DNA of 40,813 bases, taken from contig NZ_JALKIG010000018.1 in NCBI RefSeq assembly GCF_023051165.1, positions 1 to 40,813 of the forward strand, written 5' to 3'. The position numbers were made by a program, and so were the translations under genes. The notes under the pieces are model-generated. The model saw only the letters and a list, made by a program, of their open reading frames with translations, had not been told where the DNA came from and searched no databases. The DNA comes from Veillonella sp. KGMB01456. Its GTDB lineage: Bacteria > Bacillota > Negativicutes > Veillonellales > Veillonellaceae. Shown here one piece after another: positions 32,249 to 40,735 of this stretch (position 1 is its first letter; each line of letters starts with the position of its first letter).

Positions 32249-32812
32249 CTATATATCTGAAATTTTCTTATTGTTGAACCACTTTTTGCTTACATGATCC
32301 GTATAATCCGGCAACGGTCCATACTCATTTTCATACATCTGACTTGGCAAGAGCGTAAAAATTAAGAGAATAAAACTACCGCCCGGAATAAGGTGTAAGA
32401 AATACCACCAACCGCTGAAGCCGGTATCATGATAACGACGTATTTCACAGGTAATAATAGGTGGTAACAAGGCTAGCCAAGCGGCTACGCTGATAAAAAA
32501 GAAAAAGAAGAACGGTACATTGGAGTCGGCTACATTCATAAACATTCCGGTAATAAACATCAACGGAAATTCAACTACAAGGATTAATAGCCCTACAAAT
32601 AACATAAACTTCCAGTACTCACCGCGCGTAGCACGACCTTCAATGGTACAGTACTTTTCAATAAGGCATAATTTTATATTTTCAGTGAATTCCAGCGAAC
32701 TCTTCTGATGATTTGCCACTACCGGTACGGTGGACGCAACGCGCATTTGTCCGCAATTAGGACAAAACCTGGCTTCCGGTGACAATTCTTTACCACAATG
32801 ACTACAATACAT
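32249..32812 (-). CDS. Zinc-ribbon DUF805 membrane protein (second paralogue)
   Basis: A 187-residue protein from the ATG at 32812 (after GGGAGG). The zinc ribbon YCSHCG...FCPNCG spans residues 2-20, the linker is short, and the DUF805 domain has EGRATRGEYWKF and RRYHDTGFSGWWYF, with about four membrane segments and a GPLPDYTDH tail. It resembles the 26992 protein without the long linker. A longer ORF start at 32875 is upstream of the ribosome binding site. Function unknown. Confidence 0.85.
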   Translation of the reverse strand: MYCSHCGKELSPEARFCPNCGQMRVASTVPVVANHQKSSLEFTENIKLCLIEKYCTIEGRATRGEYWKFMLFVGLLILVVEFPLMFITGMFMNVADSNVPFFFFFFISVAAWLALLPPIITCEIRRYHDTGFSGWWYFLHLIPGGSFILLIFTLLPSQMYENEYGPLPDYTDHVSKKWFNNKKISDI

Positions 32813-33078
32813 AATAAACCTCCCAGCAATCATTTTTTTAGATAGTATACATGATTCGACAACAAAGTTAAACACTTCTAACTTTTATTGCCGATTAAAT
32901 TATTATATTGCTAATTATATTCTAACATACTTTTTCAATCATTTTTGTATACAAAAAAACAGCCCTAAGCTATGACTGCACCTTTTCACGAACTTTTGAA
33001 AAGCCTGCCTCATCAAAGCCAATGACTGTTTTATAAATTTAATATTCAATGTTTAATTAACTAAATAATTGCTCACGA
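32813..33078. other. Intergenic gap between DUF805 paralogues
   Basis: It is AT-rich. A weak terminator-like hairpin on the minus strand near 32952-32985 (CAGTC/GGCTG, then seven Ts) could end the 33079 gene. A minus-strand stretch ending at a TAG near 32976 reads like the last ~20 residues of a protein (GFDEAGFSKVREKVQS) but has no start codon. Confidence 0.35.
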
Positions 33079-33621
33079 TTACCCTTGATAATTACTGTAA
33101 TCAGGCAAAGAACCATATTTATTAGGCAATGGATTATTTTTTAAAAGCATTAAAACAATACCCGCAATAGTGCCTATGAAAGGAATTAAAATGAGTACTA
33201 ACCACCAGGCACTGCGATTGGTGTCATGAAGTCGTCGAACCATTACGGCTAATGACGGCATAAATAATGCGAGGCTCAATAAACTGAGTACGCTTTCAAC
33301 AATTTTACTCGACTCCATAACCGACCCAATTAGAGCCGCTACAATTACAATCACATAATGCACCAAAGAAAACTTCCAATACTCTCCCCGTGTAGCACGA
33401 CCTTGTATGGTAAAGAACTTTTTAGTCATACACATCTTAAAGTTTTCCCAAATCGGTAAGGATCCCACCCAATGTAAAGGATAGCCATCCGCATCTACCG
33501 CAGGCACCGCATTTGTTGACGTCGCTGCTACCGAAGTCTCTGCCGCAGCAACATCTTGACCACAGTGTGAACAAAATGCTTGCCCGGCCTCCAATTCTTT
33601 ACCACAATTTTGACAATTCAT
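33079..33621 (-). CDS. Zinc-ribbon DUF805 membrane protein (third paralogue)
   Basis: A 180-residue protein with ribbon NCQNCG...FCSHCG (residues 2-21), an Ala/Val-rich linker, the block WVGSLPIWENFKMCMTKKFF, then DUF805 with QGRATRGEYWKF, several membrane helices, RRLHDTNRSAWWLVL and GSLPDYSNY. Its closest neighbour in sequence is the 34336 protein (shared W-N/E-NFKMCMT and NRSAWWL), which points to local duplication. The ATG at 33621 follows AGAGGAG. Confidence 0.85.
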   Translation of the reverse strand: MNCQNCGKELEAGQAFCSHCGQDVAAAETSVAATSTNAVPAVDADGYPLHWVGSLPIWENFKMCMTKKFFTIQGRATRGEYWKFSLVHYVIVIVAALIGSVMESSKIVESVLSLLSLALFMPSLAVMVRRLHDTNRSAWWLVLILIPFIGTIAGIVLMLLKNNPLPNKYGSLPDYSNYQG

Positions 33622-33805
33622 CCCAATACTCCTCTCTACGCAAACCCTTAACTAACAACCACTTATAAAAAAATTCATGTATATCATTCAATAAAACGAT
33701 ATAAATGAACATTCTACACTAATTATTAATCTTTATCAAATGCAAATTATGAAAACCGGTATCACACCGAATTATCATAAATATTAAACCAAAACATCTT
33801 AACGT

Positions 33806-34054
33806 TTACGTTGGGTGAACACCCGGATAATGGTCGGGAATTTTATCATTTATCCCTCGTGTGAGCGCCTTTATTTCGTCATGAATAACATGATTGACTG
33901 TTTCACATTTCGCCGAATTTTGTCCTAACAATACACGACCTTGGTCAACTGCTACCTTAGCTCGCCCGGTTACTATGAACGGGTGCTTTTTAATAGCTTC
34001 GATTTCATCTACATAATGACTGCACATAATCTTATTGACCGTAATTATTTTCAT
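33806..34054 (-). CDS. Hypothetical 82-residue protein
   Basis: The ATG at 34054 follows CAGGGGGAAAC. The sequence is soluble, with no signal or membrane segment, and contains two Cys and several His (CSHYVDEIEAIKKHP near residue 11, HYPGVHPT at the end). It is not recognised. It sits between two DUF805 paralogues. Start signal and codon use make it a plausible gene, but evidence is limited. Confidence 0.5.
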   Translation of the reverse strand: MKIITVNKIMCSHYVDEIEAIKKHPFIVTGRAKVAVDQGRVLLGQNSAKCETVNHVIHDEIKALTRGINDKIPDHYPGVHPT

Positions 34055-34335
34055 AAGTTTCCCCCTGGCACGGTAAAATAACCAACTGATATACTTAAAA
34101 ATTTAAAATCGGCACAATGTTAAGTTTTTAATCGTACAATTCAAACGTAAAATATAGTATCAATCAAATGTTGCCCACCGCCCGTAATAAGTGGTTAAGC
34201 CATTCCCAGACGCTGCCGGTGCATTCCCCCATTCCGTTACTGCTTAAAATAATTACTATAGTAAAACTCCAAGTCCCGGTTTGAATCCTTGCTTTTGGGC
34301 TCAGAGGTTAAAACAGTATTAATATTCAAGCTCCA
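34055..34335. other. Intergenic gap with a possible peptide ORF
   Basis: No clear gene. A minus-strand mini-ORF at 34164-34232 would encode 22 residues (MGECTGSVWEWLNHLLRAVG...), amphipathic at its end, with in-frame codons upstream but no ribosome binding site. It may be a remnant of a larger gene. The rest is AT-rich. Confidence 0.3.
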
Positions 34336-34746
34336 TTAGCCCCTGTAATAGCTGTAATCCGGTACGGGGCCGTATTTATTAGGTACTGGATTCCCTTTCA
34401 TGACGGAGAAAATAAACAAAACAAAAGAACCGGCATAGGGCACGAAGTGGAGTAAAAGCCACCACGCACTACGGTTCAAGTCATGAAGCCGACGGGTCTG
34501 CACCGCTAACGAAGGCAAAATGAACGGTAAGGTGACTACCAAGGTCAAAATATCTTCGAAGGTCGAACCAATACTGAAAATACTGATTAAGAATTCCAAC
34601 ACAATTATAATAACGAATTGAATGAGCACAAATTTCCAGTACTCACCACGGGTAGCACGACCTTCAAATTTTAAATATTTTTCAGTCATACACATTTTAA
34701 AATTATCCCAAACCGGTAAGGAACCGACCCAGTTTTCACTATTCAT
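34336..34746 (-). CDS. DUF805 membrane protein without zinc ribbon
   Basis: A 136-residue protein starting at ATG 34746 (after AGAGGAG). It begins directly at the NWVGSLPVWDNFKMCMTEKY block and has DUF805 EGRATRGEYWKF, membrane helices, RRLHDLNRSAWWLLL and GPVPDYSYY. Compared with its three paralogues it lacks the N-terminal zinc ribbon, so the ribbon is a separable module. The longer ORF from 34800 adds no ribbon and lies upstream of the ribosome binding site. Confidence 0.85.
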   Translation of the reverse strand: MNSENWVGSLPVWDNFKMCMTEKYLKFEGRATRGEYWKFVLIQFVIIIVLEFLISIFSIGSTFEDILTLVVTLPFILPSLAVQTRRLHDLNRSAWWLLLHFVPYAGSFVLFIFSVMKGNPVPNKYGPVPDYSYYRG

Positions 34747-34843
34747 AGGAACTCCTCTTTTAACTACAATCTTAAATTCAAACTCATAAGTAACCGACAT
34801 GCTAATATAACTAGCCCGCCGGAAAAAGATATATAACCACCAA

Positions 34844-34876
34844 TTGCCTGTAGTGCTTTATGGGCACCACAGGCAA
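34844..34876 (-). terminator. 13-bp hairpin after the SDR gene
   Basis: TTGCCTGTGGTGC and GCACTACAGGCAA pair (34864-34876 with 34844-34856) around a seven-base loop, 11 bases past the SDR stop. The following bases (TTGGTGGTT) are a poor T-tract, so termination may be partial. Confidence 0.55.
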
Positions 34877-34886
34877 CTGTCATTTC

Positions 34887-35645
34887 TTATTTCTTTGCAA
34901 TCATAAAACCGGTGGCCTGCTGATTGGCCATGATGGTAATGTCCGAAATCTGCACGCGTTTTGGCTGCGTAGCGGCAAATACGATAATGTCCGCAATATC
35001 TTCCGCCTGCAACGCTTCCACGCCGGCATATACAGCAGCCGCTTTTTCCTTATCACCGTGAAAACGAACTTCACTGAACGGTGTTTCCACAATACCCGGT
35101 TGAATCGTCGTCACTTTAATATCCGACTCAATCGTATCGATGCGGATACCGTCACTCAGTGTTTTAACAGCCGCTTTAGTGGCACAGTATACAGCGCCTT
35201 TAGCGTACGCATAAATACCGGCCGTAGAACCTAAGTTAATAATGTGACCGGCATTTTTAGCCAACATGAACGGTAATACGGTACGTGATACATAGAGCAA
35301 ACCTTTTACATTTGTATTAATCATGAGCTCAATATCATCGATGGAACTTTCTTGGAAAGCATCGAGACCTTGCGCCAAGCCTGCATTATTTACAAGAATA
35401 TCTACACCGCCGGCTTTTTCAATCACCGCCGGTAACGTTTCCGTAACTGCTTGACGATTTGTTACATCAAGGGCAAACGGAGTTACCTTGATGCCGTATT
35501 CCGGTTCGAATTCGGCTTTCATGTTTTCCAATACTTCCAAGCGACGAGCGCATAATAAAAGGTCATACCCCGCTTTGGCAAAAGCTAAAGCCGTAGCGCG
35601 GCCGATTCCCGAAGTAGCACCTGTGATTAATACTGTTTTGCTCAT
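34887..35645 (-). CDS. Short-chain dehydrogenase/reductase (YdfG-like)
   Basis: The 252-residue classical SDR has the cofactor motif TGATSGIGRATA (~7-18), NNAG (~88), catalytic Ser in NLGSTAG (~140), and YCATKAA with Tyr and Lys (~153-157). It resembles the YdfG/serine 3-dehydrogenase group that reduces 3-hydroxy acids or malonic semialdehyde with NADP(H), but the substrate is not determined. The ATG at 35645 is used; a GTG three codons upstream is also in frame. No partner gene is evident. Confidence 0.9.
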   Translation of the reverse strand: MSKTVLITGATSGIGRATALAFAKAGYDLLLCARRLEVLENMKAEFEPEYGIKVTPFALDVTNRQAVTETLPAVIEKAGGVDILVNNAGLAQGLDAFQESSIDDIELMINTNVKGLLYVSRTVLPFMLAKNAGHIINLGSTAGIYAYAKGAVYCATKAAVKTLSDGIRIDTIESDIKVTTIQPGIVETPFSEVRFHGDKEKAAAVYAGVEALQAEDIADIIVFAATQPKRVQISDITIMANQQATGFMIAKK

Positions 35646-35740
35646 TATAGTCACTCTCTTTCTTAGATATACCTTATATTTCTATTATAGATATAATTCG
35701 GTTTTGAGACTAGTTAGAAATATTTTTATTTTGCTCTATA

Positions 35741-36982
35741 TTATTTTTCAATCATTGATTCTAAAATTACAATGTCCGTCTCGCGCATACCGTCACGAGC
35801 GATACGCCCCACCGTATGCACCGTTTCATCGATATTAGCTTTAACGATACCGTCACCGTTTTTAAAACTATTATTCGACTTCGCCTGGCGATAGGATAAT
35901 AACGCATTGCCCAGAGACATACCAATCTTCATGGCACACGATGCTTTGGCGCCGTCACAAACCACGCCGGATGTACCAACCAGTGCATTGGATAGGGTTT
36001 CCCATACCACTTCTTTCGGCTCATCCGTTAAGTACGCAATACCTGCTGCCGTAGCAGATGCGGCACTCACCACACCACAATAGGCACTCAAACGCCCAAT
36101 ATCATGCTTAATATAAAGTGCTAACACATTAGCCAAGGCCAACGCACGATAACGTCGTTCTTCAGGCACATCATATTCTTCAGCATACACATGAATAGGA
36201 ACGGCCAAGGTAATTCCCTGATTGCCGCTGCCGCAGTTAATCATAACCGGCATGCTGCAACCGCCCATGCGCGCATCGGAGCCGGCCGCCGCATAAGCAC
36301 GTGCCTTATCCGCAATGCTGGCAGAATCTTCAATAATAAGTTTACCGATGTTTGAACCGTAGGAGTTTTTCATCCCCTCTTCGGCAATGGCCATATTATA
36401 TTCAAACTGACGATGCAATAATTCTTTGAGCCGCTTAAAATCAGCCTCTTCAGCGAATTCATAGCAGTCATCAAATGTCATCTGCACTTCTTCCGCCAAA
36501 ATCTGTTCCAACGGCATATCAAATATAACTTCCCCGTCTTTTTCGATGTGCGTAATATTAGTGTGTTTCTGTTGAACCGTTACCTTCACTTCGTGATCCG
36601 CCGTTTTAGCGGTTACGGCGATGTACAGATTGGCCACACCTTCCGCCAACGATACGGTACAGAAATTACTTTCAAATAATTCATCAGCCCGCTTCACATC
36701 ATCCGATGTCAAACCTTCGAGTACTTCCAGTTCTTTAGACGCATCACCCACAATAGCGCCCAAAATCAGACTGTAGTAAAAACCGGTTCGCCCCTGTGCA
36801 TTCGGGATAGTTACGCTCTTCGCGTTTTTAATAATGTTGCCGCTGCAATCAGCGTGCAAGCTGCTTGGAAATTCCCCCAAAACTTCCACCGCTTTCGCCG
36901 CCGCAAAGGCCAGCGCAATCGGCTCCGTACAACCAAAAGCAGGTAGTACCTCTCTCTCCAACATACAGTACAAATCTTTCAT
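35741..36982 (-). CDS. L-cysteine desulfidase family protein (CyuA/UPF0597)
   Basis: A 413-residue member of the UPF0597 family that includes E. coli CyuA (YhaM), an iron-sulfur enzyme cleaving cysteine to pyruvate, ammonia and sulfide. Conserved blocks are EVLPAFGCTEPIALA, MPVMINCGSGNQGI, AYCGVVSAASATAAGI and VCDGAKASCAMKI, supplying the candidate cluster cysteines. The ATG at 36982 is chosen for the GGAGGACTC upstream; the ORF extends in frame to 37027 without another ribosome binding site. It lies downstream of dpaL but after a terminator. A related L-serine dehydratase-like activity cannot be excluded. Confidence 0.87.
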   Translation of the reverse strand: MKDLYCMLEREVLPAFGCTEPIALAFAAAKAVEVLGEFPSSLHADCSGNIIKNAKSVTIPNAQGRTGFYYSLILGAIVGDASKELEVLEGLTSDDVKRADELFESNFCTVSLAEGVANLYIAVTAKTADHEVKVTVQQKHTNITHIEKDGEVIFDMPLEQILAEEVQMTFDDCYEFAEEADFKRLKELLHRQFEYNMAIAEEGMKNSYGSNIGKLIIEDSASIADKARAYAAAGSDARMGGCSMPVMINCGSGNQGITLAVPIHVYAEEYDVPEERRYRALALANVLALYIKHDIGRLSAYCGVVSAASATAAGIAYLTDEPKEVVWETLSNALVGTSGVVCDGAKASCAMKIGMSLGNALLSYRQAKSNNSFKNGDGIVKANIDETVHTVGRIARDGMRETDIVILESMIEK

Positions 36983-37085
36983 AAGAGTCCTCCATGCTTT
37001 TTTATTCAAATGACGTAATTTAGCCATTTCTAATTTTATTATACCTTATTTATAATCAAAAATCTCAATATAATTTCATTATAAT

Positions 37086-37127
37086 AAAAAACAAGACACT
37101 TTGCGAGCAATCATTGCAAAGTGCCTT
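37086..37127 (-). terminator. Intrinsic terminator of dpaL
   Basis: Minus-strand AAGGCACTTTGC pairs with GCAAAGTGTCTT over twelve base pairs (37116-37127 with 37093-37104), then GTTTTTT. It ends the dpaL transcript 12 bases after the stop and separates it from cyuA. Confidence 0.88.
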
Positions 37128-37138
37128 ATTAGCAAAAT

Positions 37139-38308
37139 TTACTTTATTAAACCGCATGCACCATCCCAAACAATGCGTCGATAATTAACTGTATCCGTAT
37201 CGCCTTCAGTACTGATACAAAGAACAACAGATTCTTCATTTAATCCCAACTCTGAACGCATAGGCGCTTTATCCGCATCAACCATAAGACGATAAACGAG
37301 TCCGGTTGTAACAGCACCGCTTTCACCTGAAATGATTTGTTCATCACCATACAACGGATTCCCCAACACACGCATTCCATCGGCTGCAACTTTATCATCG
37401 CAAGACACACTGTAATCGCCAAATTGACGAATTTGTTCCCAGCCTACCGTACATACCTCACCACAACAAAGGCCGGCCATAATAGAATCTAAATCTCCCG
37501 TCACGGCATGTAAGGTACCATCATTGGCTTTAACTGTCTGAAATACACAGTCTGCCTTATTAGGTTCTACATAAATTATGGTTGGTTTCTTATCACCATA
37601 ATAATGATTGAAAAATCCGGTTAAAGCTCCGGCCATAGCACCAACTCCGGCCTGTAAGAAAATATGGGTAGGTACAATATCTCCCAAAGACTGTACAGCC
37701 TCTAACGCCATTGTCATATAGCCTTGCATAATCCAACCGGGAATTTCCTCATAGCCCGGCCATGCCGTATCTTGCACCAAAATCCAACCGTTAGCGTCAC
37801 CTTGTGATTTAGCAAAACGAACTGTATCATCATAGTTCAGTTCGGTAATCTCTGCCGTAGCACCAAGTTTACGAATATTTTCCAATCGTTCGACAGCCGA
37901 TCCTTTCGGCATATACACAACAGCTTGCTGTTTTAAATTCTTAGCAGCCCAAGCAATACCGCGTCCATGATTGCCATCGGTAGCCGTTACAAAAGTGAAA
38001 CTGTTTGGCTCTACATTTTTCACTTCAGCCGGCGTTATATTTAATTTTGTAGCAATCACTTCAGCCAGCGCATAACTGCCACCAAGGCCCTTAAAAGCAT
38101 TCAACTCAAATCTATAGCTTTCATCTTTTACAAATAAATTTTTTAGTCCCACATGTTTAGCTAATGCACTTAGTTCTCGTAACGGTGTTGCCTCGTACCC
38201 CGGTAAACTCTCGTGGAATTCCTTAACTGCTTTTGCCTTTGCAACAGTAAACAAGGCATCAAAGTCACTAGATCTAACATCTTTTTGAATAGGAACAATA
38301 TTTATCAT
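37139..38308 (-). CDS. dpaL: Diaminopropionate ammonia-lyase
   Basis: A 389-residue fold-type II PLP enzyme of the YgeX/DpaL family, which converts 2,3-diaminopropionate to pyruvate and two ammonia. Key blocks: KDESYRFELNAFKGLGGSYA with the PLP lysine, TATDGNHGRGIAWAAK (phosphate/asparagine loop), QAGVGAMAGALTGF (Gly loop) and SGESGAVTTGL. Length is normal. It is transcribed with the broken M20 gene upstream (80-base gap), next to a divergent AraC-type regulator, suggesting an inducible catabolic unit. Confidence 0.92.
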   Translation of the reverse strand: MINIVPIQKDVRSSDFDALFTVAKAKAVKEFHESLPGYEATPLRELSALAKHVGLKNLFVKDESYRFELNAFKGLGGSYALAEVIATKLNITPAEVKNVEPNSFTFVTATDGNHGRGIAWAAKNLKQQAVVYMPKGSAVERLENIRKLGATAEITELNYDDTVRFAKSQGDANGWILVQDTAWPGYEEIPGWIMQGYMTMALEAVQSLGDIVPTHIFLQAGVGAMAGALTGFFNHYYGDKKPTIIYVEPNKADCVFQTVKANDGTLHAVTGDLDSIMAGLCCGEVCTVGWEQIRQFGDYSVSCDDKVAADGMRVLGNPLYGDEQIISGESGAVTTGLVYRLMVDADKAPMRSELGLNEESVVLCISTEGDTDTVNYRRIVWDGACGLIK

Positions 38309-38388
38309 GGATTCTCCTTAACTTATGTTATTCATAGACTAACTGTAATTCTTCTTAGAAATTTATCTTCTTCAAGAAAATCGATTGT

Positions 38389-39615
38389 TTACTGCGCCAA
38401 ATTTTTGATTACATTAATGAATACATTGGCTCCGGCAAAAATATCTTCGTCTTTAGTATATTCTTTCGGATTATGACTAATACCGTTTACACTTGGTACA
38501 AAAATCATGGCCGACGGGCAAATCCGCGCCATCATCTGTGCATCTTGACCGGCACCGGACGTCATCCGACGATTCGATAAATGCATTTCATTAGCCACTT
38601 GTTCCACCATACTTACAATTGTTTCATCAAATTGTACCGGTTGAAAACGTACTAATTGCTCCGTACTAATTTGTACCTTATCGGTCACTGCCAATTCTTT
38701 TAGGTATGCCGCTAAAGCCTGTTCTTCAGCTATTAAGCGTTCCTCATTAGGGTTGCGTACATCAACTGTAAAAACAGCTTTTGATGGGATTACATTAATC
38801 GCATTTGGTTCAAAAGCAATCGTACCCGTTGTCGCTACTGTAGTACCACCTGACTGATTACAACGGTCACGCATAAAAGTAATTACCTTGGCTACGGCCA
38901 AACCCGCATCCACTCTCATATTAGTCGGTGTTGTACCTGCATGATTAGCTACACCTTTAATCTCAATTCGTTGCCAAGAAATCCCTTGCAAATTTTCAAC
39001 AGCTCCGATAGAAATGCCTTCTACATCTAAAATAGGACCTTGCTCGATATGAAGTTCAATATACGCACGAGGTTTAATAAATCCCGGTTCTTCCGTCCCT
39101 TCGTAGCCGATACGCTTTAATTCTTCTCCTAAAATCGTGCCGTCTACACCAACAATAGCTTAGGCTTCTTTTACATCAAGACCTCCTGCATATACAAGGG
39201 AGCCCATCATATCCGGTGAGTAACGAATACCTTCTTCATTGGTAAAGGCTCCTACAACCAATGGACATTTTGTTACAATCTGCTGTTCCTGTAAACTTTG
39301 AATTACTTCAAGGCCGGCCAACACTCCATAACAACCGTCATATTTGCCGGCATTAATAACCGTATCAATATGAGAACCCATCATAATCGGTGCTTCATGT
39401 TTATTGGACTCGGTCTCCCATATCCCAAAAATATTACCAATATAATCTACTGCTACACGAAGTCCGGCTTCTTTCATCCATGCCACTACCTGATCGCGCC
39501 CGGCTTTTTCCGTATCGGAAGCAGCCGCTCTGGTACGGGCTCCATTTTCATCAATGCCGATTTCACCAAGTTAGTTGATTCGATTCAACAATCGTTGTTC
39601 GTTAATTTTTAACAT
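38389..39615 (-). pseudogene. M20-family carbamoylase/allantoate amidohydrolase gene, broken by two ochre codons
   Basis: From the ATG at 39615 (TAGGAGGAAC upstream) to 38389 there are 409 codons in one unbroken frame, except TAA at codon 15 (39571-39573) and TAA at codon 152 (39160-39162). Sequence across both stops is family-like: LLNRIN-*-LGEIGIDENG and GGLDVKEA-*-AIVGVDGT. GSHIDTV, TNEEG, HIEQGP and NHAGTTP metal and substrate motifs are present; a late motif reads SGAGQDAQ where SGAGHDA is usual. The first stop looks like a CAA-to-TAA change. As sequenced it cannot make the full enzyme. Sequencing error is the alternative. Confidence 0.85.
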
Positions 39616-39817
39616 AATAGTTCCTCCTATACCTACTGACATCCACTATAGAACTTCTTATCTATGCCCTAAGTATAAGGGTATCGTGATTTTCTTACTA
39701 TCGAATACGAACGTATTTTTATCTGATTTGTACTTTTTATCATACTTATTATGTTGTATTGTAATAAATATTCCTTTATAATTTAAATCAAGACATATCA
39801 TCAAAGGAGGATTAGTT
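39616..39817. promoter_or_regulatory. Divergent promoter region of the M20 gene and the AraC regulator
   Basis: For araC on the plus strand TTGTAT (39754-39759), a 17-base spacer and TATAAT (39777-39782) are seen. For the minus side a TATACT (39672-39677) is a candidate -10. The near-palindrome AATACG-AA-CGTATT (39704-39717) lies between the two and is a candidate operator. Confidence 0.5.
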
Positions 39818-40735
39818 ATGATAGAATCTCATCCACAATCAAAAAATAAAGGGCAAGCATTTGCCATGAGTTTCACCAGTGAGCTTCGCGAAAACCTCCC
39901 CTATATAGCCCTTGATTTACCTTTATCCGTATATACCCAGGATTTCGTCCATGCTACGTCCGACATGGTGCCCATTCACTGGCATAATGAAATCCAACTG
40001 ACTTGGGTTATTTCCGGATCATTAGAATATCGTGTTAATAATAAAACCTTTCATTTAACACCAAATACATTATTATTTGTAAATCCTCACCAACTACATA
40101 CGTCAAAAACAATAGACCAAGATACACATTCACTCTGTCTAAACTTTACCGATAGTTTATTTATTGACTATATCCAAACTCATTTTATTAATCCCATTAC
40201 CCAAAACCCGTCACTCGCTTATGCCATGTTACCCCTACAGCCAAATCAGCTAAAACAGTTGCAATCTTTTATAGAGTTAGACGATGCTCCATTTCATCAT
40301 TTAGAGGTTATTAACTTTATTATGGAAATCATTGAACAGCTCTATCCGCTTACCAAGAATGAATCAAAGCCGGTCAACAAAAAGGAACTGGCCCTGTTCT
40401 ACGCTATGATTGAATACATTCACAACCATTTCCATGAACAGCTGACAGTTACAGCTATCGCCAAACAGGCTTTTACCAATAAAAATAGATGCACCGCCTT
40501 ATTCAATAAATACGCCAGTACATCGCCTATTAAATATTTAAACAATTATCGGCTTAATCAAGCCAAAGATCTGCTATTACAAACATCTCAATCAGTATCA
40601 GATATTTCATTAGCGGTCGGTTTCAATCAGTTAAGTCATTTTATTGAACTCTTCCGTCTTAATTATGGTTTATCACCTCTCAAATATAGAACCTTTCATT
40701 CTAAAACCATCGGTAATGATGCTATTGAAAAATAA
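39818..40735 (+). CDS. AraC-family transcriptional regulator
   Basis: A 305-residue regulator. The N-terminal cupin sensing domain has HWHNEIQLTWVISGSLEYRV, with the paired metal/ligand-like histidines. The C-terminal ~100 residues are the double helix-turn-helix AraC DNA-binding domain: LTVTAIAKQAF, YLNNYRLNQAKDLLLQTSQSVSDISLAVGF and SHFIELFRLNYGLSPLKYR. AAAGGAGG precedes the ATG. It is divergent from the M20-dpaL genes, so it probably activates or represses them in response to a substrate-derived amine or amino acid (inference). Confidence 0.92.
   Translation: MIESHPQSKNKGQAFAMSFTSELRENLPYIALDLPLSVYTQDFVHATSDMVPIHWHNEIQLTWVISGSLEYRVNNKTFHLTPNTLLFVNPHQLHTSKTIDQDTHSLCLNFTDSLFIDYIQTHFINPITQNPSLAYAMLPLQPNQLKQLQSFIELDDAPFHHLEVINFIMEIIEQLYPLTKNESKPVNKKELALFYAMIEYIHNHFHEQLTVTAIAKQAFTNKNRCTALFNKYASTSPIKYLNNYRLNQAKDLLLQTSQSVSDISLAVGFNQLSHFIELFRLNYGLSPLKYRTFHSKTIGNDAIEK

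Noticed and set aside
38389-39615. Stop codons as selenocysteine or pyrrolysine sites
   Set aside because: The codons are TAA, which neither system uses; ordinary nonsense mutation or error is simpler.
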